Notes: generated by a model not told the origin, from the sequence alone. Positions 7,201-15,856 are shown, counted from the first letter of the stretch. The stretch: 22,558 nucleotides of DNA from an uncultured Fidelibacterota bacterium (GCA_937862595.1 CALMFL010000093.1:1-22558); one strand, 5' to 3'. Made by a program: numbers and translations.

Positions 7201-10200
7201 CTATTTCAGGAGCATGATCTTGCGCGTTGCATGCTGCTTCCCGGAACGCAGGGTGCACAGATAGATCCCCGAACTTAATCCGGCGGCGTCAAAGCGGACC
7301 TGATACGAGCCGGCCGGCCGGTAGCCTTCAAAAATTGTCCGGACACGTTTCCCGGCAAGGTCGCTGACAAACAATTCGATATGAGCGCCCTCGTTCAGCG
7401 TGTAGGGAAGAAGGGTGACCGGGTTGAAGGGGTTCGGATAATTGGCGCCCAGCGCGAAGGTCCTTGCAGGATCCGCCGATCGCGCCAGCGATGATACGTT
7501 TTCCGCATCAAAGACATAGCTGCCGACCCCGTTCTGATCTCCGAGCACGAAGAGCGTAAAGCTCCCGTCCCCGTTGTCCAGGACCTCGACATCTCCCGCG
7601 GCACTGCCGTTCTCACGGGTCCCCATGCGATAGGTGGCTCCCGCGAACAGCGCATTTTCCATGCCTTCCGTCACATCGGCGATGATCGCGGATTCGGTAT
7701 CCCGGCTGTACGATGCGATGTACTTTCTGCCGCCGTACGTGAAGCCCGCGGCGGCGTTCGCACTGAAGGGAAAGACGCTCTCATCCTTCATATAGCTGAT
7801 ATTGCCCCCGCCCGGGGTATAATGCCGCATGCCGTTCCCGGTGGAATTGACATACAATTCGCCGCTCCCCGGGATCAGGGCGACACAGGGGTTCGTATTG
7901 ACCGTACGTTCCAGGCTGATCTGTTCGGCCTCAAAGCTTCCGTCCAGGCTGTTCATGCGCAGTTTGACCACCTTGAAATGTTTTGCCGCCGGCGCGTAGA
8001 CCGTCAGGCTTCCATCGTCAAAACGTCCGTTCACGGTGATGTGATCGCCCAGTCGCCAGGCGATGTCGTCCGCCTGATAGATGCAGACCGGGGCAAGCGC
8101 GGGATCGGTCCACTGATAGACGCGGAACGATCCGCCGGCCGGCACGCAGTTGGAAGCGTAAATGACGCCGTCTTCTGAAATCTCGATATCCCGGAGAATA
8201 TGCTCTCCGCCGCTGACGCCGCTCAGGTTCAGCTCAAAGGGGGTCTCTTCCCCGCTATGCGCGTTCAGGGCATGGATGCGGACGGAATCGCCGCCGGTCT
8301 GCAGAACCAGCAGCAGGGGATCTCCGGAGATCGTGCCGACCGCCAGGCCGCTGCCTTCCAGCCGGGGATCAAAGAACCCGGGGTAAGTTACATCCATCAT
8401 GCTTTTGACCCATGCGCGCTCAATATGTTCGTAACGGGTCGTAAAGGCGCCGGTTTCCGACCAGCGTTCGTAGAGGTCCGAACGCACGCGCCAGTAGTAC
8501 CGGGTCGCGGGTTCAAGTTCGTCCGGGCGGTACGCCGTATCGGCAATGCCCGTTTGCGTCAGCACGAACTCTCCGAAGGATGCATCCCGGGCAAGTTCCA
8601 GCTCATAGCCCGAAGCGCCGGCAAAACTGCGCCAGCTGAGTTCGGGAGCCAGCTCCGCGCCTTCATAGCGGGCGAAGGGCGCGACGAGCCGGACCTGAGG
8701 CTGCAGTTCGGTGTCGAACTGCCACACGGGGGACCAGACGCTGCTGTTGTCCGCTTTGACCCTCCAGGCATAGCCGGTCTGAAATTCCGTTGAAATGTAT
8801 TTGACCGTATCCGGAACGAGGTAGCGATAGAGGGGCGATGAGAAATCCCCGTCCGGGGAAACTTCGAGGGTATACTGCGAGGCGCCGGGGAAAGATCGCC
8901 ATACCAGGGCGGTGTCCTTCGGCACGGGAAATGCGGCATACGCCGGATAGACGGCCCGGACAAAGGGATAGTCGATCTCGGCGGGACGGCTTTCCTGCTT
9001 GTTCCGGTCGAGCGTCGTGATCATATAGTAGTACATCCCCGGCTCCGTGTCGCTGAAGCTTCCGTCCGTATGTAGGCGGATGTCCATGACGGCGGACATG
9101 TCGGAAGGATCATTCATATGATACGGTGCCCGGTAAATGACATATCCGTAGGCGGAATCCGCGGGGTCCGCGTAGGCAGGCGCCTGCCAGGTGAGCGTTT
9201 TCGCGCCGTCGGCATCCACATCGAACAGGACGTTTTCGGGCGCTCCGGGCGCAAGGCTGTCCTTCCAGGCCATGACCGGCCACAGCGCGGGGTAGCGGTA
9301 GAGGTCGAGCTGCAGGCTGTCGATCGTATTCTTATGGTTGTCGCTGAAATCGTTCGCGGTAAAAAAGACCGATCCGTCACAGGCGGGCGTCGCACGGTTC
9401 AGGCGGATCTGCCGGGGTATCTCTCCCCGGGGAAAATTGCTGTCACCCGCGCGATACATCGCCTGTCCGGGATAAAAATGCTTTCCGTAGTGTGCGCTCT
9501 GCTGCGCCCACCAGGGGATCAGCTTTCCGTAATCCTGTCCGCCCTCAAAAGGCCAGTAGCACTGGGGCGTCAGATAATCCACGCTGCCGTCCTGCAGCCA
9601 GGCCAGAGGGTCGCAGTAAAGAACGGCGTAGGCATTCATGCCGGAAATGCCCTCGGGCACGCCGGGCTTATAAATCCCGAAGGGGCTTATCCCCCACTTG
9701 ACCCAGGGTTTGACGTCATGAATGCTGTCCATTACGGCTTCCACCAGCCGGTTGATGTTGTCGCGCCGCCAGTCGTGGATATCCTCAAACCCGCGGGGAT
9801 CGTAGGAAAAGGTCGCCGTATCCTCAAGTTCGATCCCGCTGTAGGGATAGAAATAATCGTCCATGTGCAGGCCGTCGATATCGTAACGCGTGACAATATC
9901 CAGCAGCACATCCCGGATATAGTCGCGTACCTCGGGCAAACCCGGGTCCAGAATATGCACATCCGAAAATTTCAGGATCCATTCGGGATGCGTTTTGGTG
10001 ATATGGCCGCTGCTGATGTAGCTGGGATCCTGCAGTTTTGAGGCTGTCGGCGCCACCACCGCCCGGTAGGGATTGACCCAGGCATGCAGTTCCATGCCGA
10101 GCTTGTGCGCTTCCTCTACGGCAAAGTGCAAAGGATCCCATTCCGTGACCGGACCGGTCCCCTGCGTCCCACTGAACCAGTGGGACCAGGGTTCGATGTC

Positions 10201-10458
10201 CGACTTGTACATGGCGTCCGCCGAACATCTCACCTGGAACAGCACGGCGTTGCACCCGCTGTTCCTGAGCATGATCAGATAATTTTTCAGGTCGCTCTGT
10301 TTCTTGGCGTCCGAATCGTATTTGGATTTCGGCCAGTCGATATTCGATACCGTGGAGAGCCAGACAGCCCTGAATTCACGCTTGGGTCCGGGTTCGGCCG
10401 CCGAAAGCGGCAGCATGAAAAGACACAGCAATGCCAGACTAAGAATACTTCTTCTCAT
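7201..10458 (-). CDS. GHL10 (DUF187) glycoside hydrolase with Fn3, propeller-like and sorting domains
   Basis: A 1085-residue secreted protein with a signal peptide at 1-21 (ending LPLSA-A). The catalytic domain (about 27-395) belongs to the GHL10 glycosyl-hydrolase-like family (DUF187), relatives of E. coli DigH/YddW, which cuts denuded peptidoglycan glycan strands. Hallmarks are REFRAVWLSTV (27-37), EEAHKLGMELHAWVNPYRA (115-133), GLHMDDYFYPY with likely catalytic acids D200/D201, and WRRDNIN (230-236). Three fibronectin III-like modules follow (about 403-498, 500-583, 586-675), then a beta-rich region with propeller-like repeats (about 680-995). It ends in a sorting domain at 1003-1085 that starts LGANYPNPFNP and ends KIMLLK, the T9SS type A/FlgD-Ig-like signal of FCB bacteria. 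It therefore probably reaches the cell surface or medium. It has GGAAAGGA 5 bases upstream and lies 35 bases after its shorter paralogue. The exact glycan substrate is not known. Confidence 0.92.
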   Translation of the reverse strand: MRRSILSLALLCLFMLPLSAAEPGPKREFRAVWLSTVSNIDWPKSKYDSDAKKQSDLKNYLIMLRNSGCNAVLFQVRCSADAMYKSDIEPWSHWFSGTQGTGPVTEWDPLHFAVEEAHKLGMELHAWVNPYRAVVAPTASKLQDPSYISSGHITKTHPEWILKFSDVHILDPGLPEVRDYIRDVLLDIVTRYDIDGLHMDDYFYPYSGIELEDTATFSYDPRGFEDIHDWRRDNINRLVEAVMDSIHDVKPWVKWGISPFGIYKPGVPEGISGMNAYAVLYCDPLAWLQDGSVDYLTPQCYWPFEGGQDYGKLIPWWAQQSAHYGKHFYPGQAMYRAGDSNFPRGEIPRQIRLNRATPACDGSVFFTANDFSDNHKNTIDSLQLDLYRYPALWPVMAWKDSLAPGAPENVLFDVDADGAKTLTWQAPAYADPADSAYGYVIYRAPYHMNDPSDMSAVMDIRLHTDGSFSDTEPGMYYYMITTLDRNKQESRPAEIDYPFVRAVYPAYAAFPVPKDTALVWRSFPGASQYTLEVSPDGDFSSPLYRYLVPDTVKYISTEFQTGYAWRVKADNSSVWSPVWQFDTELQPQVRLVAPFARYEGAELAPELSWRSFAGASGYELELARDASFGEFVLTQTGIADTAYRPDELEPATRYYWRVRSDLYERWSETGAFTTRYEHIERAWVKSMMDVTYPGFFDPRLEGSGLAVGTISGDPLLLVLQTGGDSVRIHALNAHSGEETPFELNLSGVSGGEHILRDIEISEDGVIYASNCVPAGGSFRVYQWTDPALAPVCIYQADDIAWRLGDHITVNGRFDDGSLTVYAPAAKHFKVVKLRMNSLDGSFEAEQISLERTVNTNPCVALIPGSGELYVNSTGNGMRHYTPGGGNISYMKDESVFPFSANAAAGFTYGGRKYIASYSRDTESAIIADVTEGMENALFAGATYRMGTRENGSAAGDVEVLDNGDGSFTLFVLGDQNGVGSYVFDAENVSSLARSADPARTFALGANYPNPFNPVTLLPYTLNEGAHIELFVSDLAGKRVRTIFEGYRPAGSYQVRFDAAGLSSGIYLCTLRSGKQHATRKIMLLK

Positions 10459-10493
10459 TCATTTCCTTTCCGCCCGAATGGGATGCGGGGGTA

Positions 10494-12224
10494 TCAGCGG
10501 ACGAAGGTCCAGACCGGAGACCAGTTTTCCGTATTGTTCGCCTTCACGCGCCAGTAGTAGGTCAGGCCGCGCGGGAGGGTTTTGTTCAGCCGTGTTTTGC
10601 TCAGCAGGCGTTCCTCGTAAACGATGAAACTGAAATCCTTATCCGTCGCCACCTGAATGTGGTAATCGTCCGCTCCCGCATAGGGGTTCCATTTGAAGAC
10701 CAGCCAGGGGCATTTTTCCTGCGCGCCGTAGACGGGCCGCTGAGGAACGACAAACTCCATGACCGCACGTCCGGGCCGGCTTTCGAGTTTGTAGTCGTTG
10801 AGCGCGGTGACCGCATAGAACCATTGCTCGGAGGTTTCATCCCGGTAGCTGTTCCCCGCGGCGGGCAATACCGCCAGGATCGACGCGGGGTCGCTGATCA
10901 GATCGTGCTGCGTCCTTGAGCGGTAGACCACGTATCCCCATGCCCCGGGCCCGGATTCCCAGCTGACTGTAACGTCCTCGCTTGAACGTTCTGCAAAAAC
11001 GGCGGGGGGAGCCAGGGGTTTGCTTTTCTTATGCTCAAAAACGGGCCACAGGGCCGGAGTGGCGTAAAGATCAAGCCTGAGCGAATCCGTGGTGTTCTTC
11101 GGATTTTTGAAGAAATTGTTCGCGGTAAAATAAATGCTTCCCTGGCATCCCTCGGTCCGGCGGTTCATGCGGACCTGCCGCGGGATCTCGCCTTCGGGGA
11201 ATTTATCCGATGCAGCGCGGTAGAGAGCCTGACCCGGATAAAAATGCCTCTTGTGTTTCTTTGCTTCAGCCGCCCACCAGGGGATCAGCGTCCCGTAGTC
11301 CTGTCCGCCTCCGAAAGGCCAGTAGCATTGGGGCGTGATATAGTCCACGGTGCCCGCTTCCAGCCAGGCCAGCGGATCGCAATACAGGACCGACCAGGCG
11401 TCGAAGCCTTCGATCCCTTTGGGAACGCCGGGCTTGTAGATCCCGAAGGGGCTGATGCCCCATTTCACCCAGGGTTTGACCTGATGAATGCTGTCCGCAA
11501 CCCTTGCCACCAGAAGGTTGATGTTGTCGCGGCGCCAGTCGTGAATATCCGTGAACCCGCGGCTTTCTTCGGCAAAGGTCAGCGAATCCTCGTTTTTGAT
11601 CGGGCTGTAGGGATAAAAATAGTCGTCCATGTGCAGGCCGTCGATATCATAACGCGTGACGATATCCATGAAGATTTTCGTAATGTAATCGCGCACTTCG
11701 GCTTTCCCGGGGTCCAGAATGACGACGCTGCTGAAATTCAGCAGCCAGTCGGGATGCTGTCGGGAAATGTGCCGGTCGGACAGATAGCCTGCGCTGTCGG
11801 CCCACAGGGGATTGACGACCGCACGGTAGGGATTGACCCAGGCGTGCAGTTCCATCCCCCGCTTGTGCGCCTCTTCAACGGCAAAGGCCAGCGGATCCCA
11901 GAGCGAATCGGCGGCGGGGCCTTCCCCCTGTGCGCCGCTGAACCAGTAGGACCAGGGCTCATAGGGCGAGGGGTACATGGCGTCGCAGGAGGGACGCACC
12001 TGGAACACCACGGCGTTGATGCCCGTCTCTTTCATAACGTCCAGGTAACGTATCAGATCGGCCTGCTTTTTGGCCTCCGGATCCAGCCGGTTTTCAGGCC
12101 AGTCGATGTTGGCGACCGTGGACAGCCAGACACCCCGGAATTCCTCTTTGGGGTTCCCGTCCGGAAGGGCCAGGCAGGTCGAGGCGAATAACGCCAGGAT
12201 ACACAAGCGTACTGAATATTTCAT
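10494..12224 (-). CDS. GHL10 (DUF187) glycoside hydrolase, short paralogue
   Basis: A 576-residue exported protein, paralogous to the gene just downstream. A signal peptide covers about 1-19 (MKYSVRLCILALFASTCLA). The GHL10 catalytic domain runs to about 400 with the same landmarks at the same residue numbers as the larger protein: EEFRGVWLSTV at 27-37, GLHMDDYFYPY at 196-206 with D200/D201, WRRDNIN at 230-236 and KWGISPFGIYKPG at 254-266. Two Fn3-like modules follow, and the protein ends at NWSPVWTFVR, which aligns with the end of the second Fn3 module of the long paralogue. It lacks the third Fn3, the propeller-like region and the sorting domain, so it probably stays in the periplasm or is released without anchoring. 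Nothing suggests truncation by mutation. GAAGGG lies just upstream of the ATG. Gap to the flavodoxin gene is 14 bases. Confidence 0.92.
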   Translation of the reverse strand: MKYSVRLCILALFASTCLALPDGNPKEEFRGVWLSTVANIDWPENRLDPEAKKQADLIRYLDVMKETGINAVVFQVRPSCDAMYPSPYEPWSYWFSGAQGEGPAADSLWDPLAFAVEEAHKRGMELHAWVNPYRAVVNPLWADSAGYLSDRHISRQHPDWLLNFSSVVILDPGKAEVRDYITKIFMDIVTRYDIDGLHMDDYFYPYSPIKNEDSLTFAEESRGFTDIHDWRRDNINLLVARVADSIHQVKPWVKWGISPFGIYKPGVPKGIEGFDAWSVLYCDPLAWLEAGTVDYITPQCYWPFGGGQDYGTLIPWWAAEAKKHKRHFYPGQALYRAASDKFPEGEIPRQVRMNRRTEGCQGSIYFTANNFFKNPKNTTDSLRLDLYATPALWPVFEHKKSKPLAPPAVFAERSSEDVTVSWESGPGAWGYVVYRSRTQHDLISDPASILAVLPAAGNSYRDETSEQWFYAVTALNDYKLESRPGRAVMEFVVPQRPVYGAQEKCPWLVFKWNPYAGADDYHIQVATDKDFSFIVYEERLLSKTRLNKTLPRGLTYYWRVKANNTENWSPVWTFVR

Positions 12225-12238
12225 CTTATCCCTTCTTC

Positions 12239-12736
12239 TTATTTTAAGCGTTCCGCCACGCCCGTCAGCAGGCTCATATCAACCAGGTCCACGTCTTTGA
12301 GGATGTCTTCCTTGGCGGCGGGATCCTTGATCATTTTATCCAGGGAGTTGAACAGGAACGTGTCCATACGATTGAGCTCGGCGCGGATCTTCCGTCCGCC
12401 CAGGCCGGCCACCTGGGCCTGCTTAAGGTCCAGGAAACCGAGGCTCTTCACCGCGGCGTCGTAATAATATTTCTGATTGTCCGGGACCTCGCCGCCGACG
12501 GCCAGCACCAGGACCTTCTTCTTTTTCAGAAGCTCCGCATGGCGTTTCGCCCATTTGCGGATCCCCATTTTCCCGACGCGGATGTTCGATGCCAGCACCA
12601 CGGTGTCAAGCTCCGCGATCTGCGCTTTCTTTGCCTGTTTGTACGGCAGGGCTTCCCAACCCAGCAATTCAGCGAGCGCTTCCGCATAACGCTGCGTCGA
12701 CCCGTAAGTGGAATAATAAATGATCTTTCCCGACAT
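12239..12736 (-). CDS. Flavodoxin-domain protein (flavodoxin_5/HemG-like)
   Basis: A 165-residue cytoplasmic protein with a flavodoxin fold. The FMN phosphate-binding loop is STYGSTQRYA at 9-18. A second family landmark, ASNIRVGKMGIRKWAKRH (49-66), and LLKKKKVLVLAVGGEVPDNQ (69-88) match flavodoxin-like proteins of the protoporphyrinogen-oxidase HemG/flavodoxin_5 type. The C-terminal half (FLDLKQAQVAGLGGRKIRAELNRMD) also fits. Such proteins carry electrons or act as FMN-dependent reductases or oxidases; the partner is not visible. It has AAAGGA 6 bases upstream of the ATG and sits between the symporter (14-base gap) and the hydrolases (14-base gap), so it is cotranscribed with them. Its role in a glycan-use operon is not obvious, and I do not claim haem synthesis. 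Confidence 0.83.
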   Translation of the reverse strand: MSGKIIYYSTYGSTQRYAEALAELLGWEALPYKQAKKAQIAELDTVVLASNIRVGKMGIRKWAKRHAELLKKKKVLVLAVGGEVPDNQKYYYDAAVKSLGFLDLKQAQVAGLGGRKIRAELNRMDTFLFNSLDKMIKDPAAKEDILKDVDLVDMSLLTGVAERLK

Positions 12737-12750
12737 GGCTTTTCCTTTTT

Positions 12751-14649
12751 TTACGAGAGTGTTTCAAACCCCTGTTTCTTCATGTTGAAGTAGATGATGA
12801 CCGCGGCCAGGATCGCCACGATAAAATACAATGCCATCATCCCCCATTCAAGGAAAAAGAGCTTGCCCAGGCCGAAGAGGAAGGTATAGACCAGGACAAC
12901 CCCGGCGCCCCAGGAGATGAACATCCGTCCGAACCCGCCGTCGCTTTTGACCTCGGGCATCTGTTTGGATATCCTTTTCCAGCCCCATCCGCCGGGATGG
13001 ACTTTTTTATAGAAGCTCTTCAATTTTTCTTCATCCGCCGGCCTGGTCAGAAGCGTCACGACCACCCAGACCAGCGTGGTCCCGAAGATCGTCGGATACA
13101 GGGTGATCGGGGATTCCAGTCCGCACGCGCGGGCGATCGGATAAATGATCAGCGGCGCGATCATGGCTGCGATCTCGGACCAGGCGTTCACACGCCACCA
13201 CCACCAGCGGAGGATCAGCACAAGGCCCAGTCCGGCGCTGGCGTTGATAATGAATTCCCAGGCGCCCGAGATGGTGGTGAGAAAATACCGGGTGACCAGC
13301 AGGGAGAGCACGATCATCAGCAGCATGGTGATCCTGGATGCCTTGACATAATGACGCTCATCCGCCTTTTTCCGGATGAACCTCCGGTAAAAATCATTGA
13401 TCATGTAGGAGGTCCCCCAGTTCAGCTGAGAAGAGATCGTGGACATATACGCCGCCAGAAATACGGCGATCAGCAGTCCGAGCAGTCCCTTGGGCAGATA
13501 GCGGACCATCAGCTTGGGATACATGCGGCCGGGATCGACCGTATTCTCGTATTCTTCATAATATGCTTTAAACGCCTCTGTCTGATAGGTTGCATCATCG
13601 GAACGCATCAAGGAAGGATTGCTGAACACTTCCTGTGCCATGACATACATCTGGGGGTCCTTGACCTGCATTATCTCCGGATTGTCGGAGCGCGGAAGCA
13701 GGACGAGCGCGGACAGGGCGACGAGGATCCAGGGCCAGGGGCGGATGCAGTAGTGCGCGATCGTGAACCACAGCGTGGCGAAAAGACTGTGTTTTTCGTC
13801 TTTGGCCGACATCATGCGCTGGGCGATATAGCCGCCGCCGCCGGGATCCGCGCCGGGGTACCAGGTCCCCCACCACTGAAGGCCGATGTGCGCGATAAAG
13901 GCGCCGAGGGACAGCGCCATGGCGCCTCCCGCCACCCCCTTTACGGTCACGTTCCCGATGCGGGGAATGAACTCGATCAGTTCCGGCCTGAGTTTGCTTT
14001 TCAGCATGGCCAGCCCCCCGATCTCGGGAAGTTTGACCACAATGACCGCCAGAACGATGCACCCGGCGATCGCGAACAGGAACTGGAAGCTGTCGGTGCG
14101 GGAGGTCCCGAGAAGTCCCGAGGCCGAGGCGTAAACGGCGATGATCGCCGCGGTTATGGTAACGAGCAGAAAGGCATTGACTTCCGGCACGGTCACGACA
14201 AAGATCTTTTCCATGGCCTTATGCACCCAACCCAGAATGATCACGTTCATGAACAGTCCGAGATAAAGGGCGCGGAAGCCCCGCAAAAATGCGGCCGTCT
14301 TTCCGGAATAGCGAAACTCGACGAATTCCACATCGGTCATGACCCCGGAACGCCGCCATAAGCGGGCAAAGAAGAACACCGTCAGCATCGCGCCGATCGC
14401 CATGTTCCACCAGAGCCAGTTCCCGGCGATCCCGTTCCTGGCCACGAGTTCCGTTACCGCCAGCGGCGTGTCGGCCGCAAAGGTGGTCGCCACCATGGCT
14501 GTCCCGGCCAGCCACCAGGGAAGGTTCCGGCCGGAAAGAAAGAATTGATCCGTTCCCTGACCGGCTTTTCGCGAATAGTACCCGGCAATGCCGAAGATCA
14601 CCGCGAAAAACAGCAGGATGACGCTGAAATCCAACCAATGTAAATTCAT
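12751..14649 (-). CDS. Sodium:solute symporter (SSS family)
   Basis: A 632-residue multi-pass inner-membrane protein of the SSS family, which uses the Na+ gradient to import sugars, amino acids or other organic solutes. The N-terminus (LDFSVILLFFAVIFGIAGYYSRK, then TDQFFLSGRNLPWWLAG at about 33-49 and the stretch ending TELVARNGIAG near 76) is diagnostic. At least 13 hydrophobic segments are visible, including a C-terminal pair (about 570-620) after a soluble loop. I chose the ATG at 14647-14649 because GAGGAG is 7 bases upstream; in-frame upstream GTG and ATG codons overlap that ribosome binding site. The gene heads a four-gene operon with a flavodoxin-domain protein and two GHL10 glycoside hydrolases, so the cargo is plausibly a sugar or glycan fragment. 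That is inference from context; sequence alone does not give the substrate. Confidence 0.93.
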   Translation of the reverse strand: MNLHWLDFSVILLFFAVIFGIAGYYSRKAGQGTDQFFLSGRNLPWWLAGTAMVATTFAADTPLAVTELVARNGIAGNWLWWNMAIGAMLTVFFFARLWRRSGVMTDVEFVEFRYSGKTAAFLRGFRALYLGLFMNVIILGWVHKAMEKIFVVTVPEVNAFLLVTITAAIIAVYASASGLLGTSRTDSFQFLFAIAGCIVLAVIVVKLPEIGGLAMLKSKLRPELIEFIPRIGNVTVKGVAGGAMALSLGAFIAHIGLQWWGTWYPGADPGGGGYIAQRMMSAKDEKHSLFATLWFTIAHYCIRPWPWILVALSALVLLPRSDNPEIMQVKDPQMYVMAQEVFSNPSLMRSDDATYQTEAFKAYYEEYENTVDPGRMYPKLMVRYLPKGLLGLLIAVFLAAYMSTISSQLNWGTSYMINDFYRRFIRKKADERHYVKASRITMLLMIVLSLLVTRYFLTTISGAWEFIINASAGLGLVLILRWWWWRVNAWSEIAAMIAPLIIYPIARACGLESPITLYPTIFGTTLVWVVVTLLTRPADEEKLKSFYKKVHPGGWGWKRISKQMPEVKSDGGFGRMFISWGAGVVLVYTFLFGLGKLFFLEWGMMALYFIVAILAAVIIYFNMKKQGFETLS

Positions 14650-14656
14650 GCTCATT

Positions 14657-14662
14657 CTCCTC
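14657..14662 (-). promoter_or_regulatory. Ribosome binding site that decides the symporter start
   Basis: GAGGAG on the minus strand, 7 bases upstream of the ATG at 14647-14649. The in-frame GTG at 14662-14664 overlaps it and the ATG at 14653-14655 is too close, so both are unlikely starts. Confidence 0.75.
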
Positions 14663-14688
14663 ACATGATTAACTCATAATATCAACGA

Positions 14689-14717
14689 ATTCTAATAAAA
14701 AATTGGTGAAATACCAA
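14689..14717 (-). promoter_or_regulatory. Candidate promoter with overlapping inverted repeat, symporter-hydrolase operon
   Basis: On the minus strand, TTGGTA (14712-14717, 4/6 to -35) and TAGAAT (14689-14694, 5/6 to -10) are separated by 17 bases. The implied leader to the ATG at 14649 is about 33 bases. A short inverted repeat, TTGGT-N5-ACCAA (14703-14717), covers the -35 and could be a regulator site. The gap also holds the end of the LPP20 gene region, and no hairpin terminator is seen between them. Confidence 0.42.
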
Positions 14718-14788
14718 AACCCAAATCACAAAAGATGAGCCTGAACGGTGACTGAAGTTGAAAATGAGGATCCGGGGATCGCGCTTGA

Positions 14789-15790
14789 TTATTTCAATTT
14801 CGTATCGAAATAGCGGACAAGTTCCGTCCCGAGCTCGCGCTCCAGGAAGGCGGCCATGTTCTCATAGGCATGCAGGGTGGCGCCGGGAATGTCGAGGCCC
14901 GCCTCCCTGTCCTTTCCGGTCCCGGAAAGCAGGATATTCCCCTCCGTATCGCGCAGGTGCCAGTGCAGTTCCCAGGAAACGAAGGCCAGCTTGTCCTGAT
15001 GCAGGTCGAGGGGCTGAATGCGGTGCTCCGCCTGCACCTGCAGGAATGCGTTCGACGGTTCCACGCTGAACCCCGCCGCATTCACGGCTTTTTTGATCGC
15101 AGCCGAAAGGGTATGGCCGGGATCCGGGTCCGACCGGACCGAGAAGGTGATCCTGCCGGCGGCCTGCCGCGTCAGTTCTTCCAGCTGAGCAAAGGAATAG
15201 ATCGGAGAAATGCGGATGCCCGGCATCAGCAGGTCGACCTGGTCCTGCATCAGGGTGTTGTAACCCGTCAGGAGCCATGCAGTGTTAAAATAGATGTAGG
15301 CGGTAAGCGGATCCTTTGACGAATATGCAGAGCGGACGTAGAATTCCACCTGTTCCTGATTGCGCGTGATCCGGTCGATCAGGATGGCGCCCGTTTCGTT
15401 CTTTTTCATATAGGCCAGGGTATGGAAGGACCGTGTCTTCAGGTTTCGGAAAGGTTCTACAAACAGGATATTGACCAGATGCTGGTCCGAGACCAGGCGG
15501 GCCGTTTCCTCGCTGAACTCCTGGATATACTCGTTGAAATCCTTGCCGTCCGAAAGGCTCTGATACCGTTTCAGGACCGTTTCCTCAACGCTGATATGGG
15601 TTTGGAATATCCGGGCCATGTTCAGCGCGGCGCTCCGGATCGCCGCGTCGGGGGTGCTTCCCCAGCCCTCGGAGACCAGGTACTCGTCCGGAGAAAAGTA
15701 GTCGTCGCGATGTTTGAACCAGTCCGGCATGCTGCCGGAGCAGCCCGCGAGAAAGAAAAGGATCGTGATCGTAAGCGTCAATCGTTTCAT
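14789..15790 (-). CDS. LPP20-like lipoprotein
   Basis: A 333-residue predicted lipoprotein. The signal peptide MKRLTLTITILFFLAGC has a clean lipobox LAGC with C17 as the lipidated residue. Just after it are the PDW motif (22-24) and the segment YLVSEGWGSTPDAAIRSAALNMARIF (37-62), typical of the LPP20 family. The central part (about 65-150) is helical and charged and the C-terminal half is mixed alpha/beta with no recognisable enzyme motif. LPP20 relatives are outer-membrane lipoproteins of unclear role, some linked to surface or flagellar assembly. AAAGGG lies 5 bases upstream of the ATG. It is a single gene, divergent from the HD-domain gene with 184 bases between, and followed by the symporter operon promoter region. 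Family assignment is fairly good; function is unknown. Confidence 0.8.
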   Translation of the reverse strand: MKRLTLTITILFFLAGCSGSMPDWFKHRDDYFSPDEYLVSEGWGSTPDAAIRSAALNMARIFQTHISVEETVLKRYQSLSDGKDFNEYIQEFSEETARLVSDQHLVNILFVEPFRNLKTRSFHTLAYMKKNETGAILIDRITRNQEQVEFYVRSAYSSKDPLTAYIYFNTAWLLTGYNTLMQDQVDLLMPGIRISPIYSFAQLEELTRQAAGRITFSVRSDPDPGHTLSAAIKKAVNAAGFSVEPSNAFLQVQAEHRIQPLDLHQDKLAFVSWELHWHLRDTEGNILLSGTGKDREAGLDIPGATLHAYENMAAFLERELGTELVRYFDTKLK

Positions 15791-15856
15791 GCCTGCCCTT
15801 TATGATTCGTATCAAACGCTAATTTCATGTTTTTATTGCAGAATCGCAAACGGAAA

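Noticed and set aside
9118..10041. Plus-strand open frame of 307 codons
   Set aside because: It is antisense to the GHL10 catalytic domain and shows no motif; an artefact of the host gene's codon pattern.
11031..12191. Plus-strand open frame of 386 codons
   Set aside because: It is antisense to the short GHL10 gene. A similar antisense frame occurs opposite the paralogue, which reflects the shared coding sequence and not a conserved antisense gene.
12239..12736. Assigning the flavodoxin-domain gene as hemG
   Set aside because: The fold fits, but there are no haem-synthesis neighbours and residue-level identity to true HemG cannot be established by eye.
12997..14361. Plus-strand open frame of 454 codons
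   Set aside because: It is antisense to the symporter; its His/Asp/Gly-rich translation is what a membrane protein gives when read backwards.
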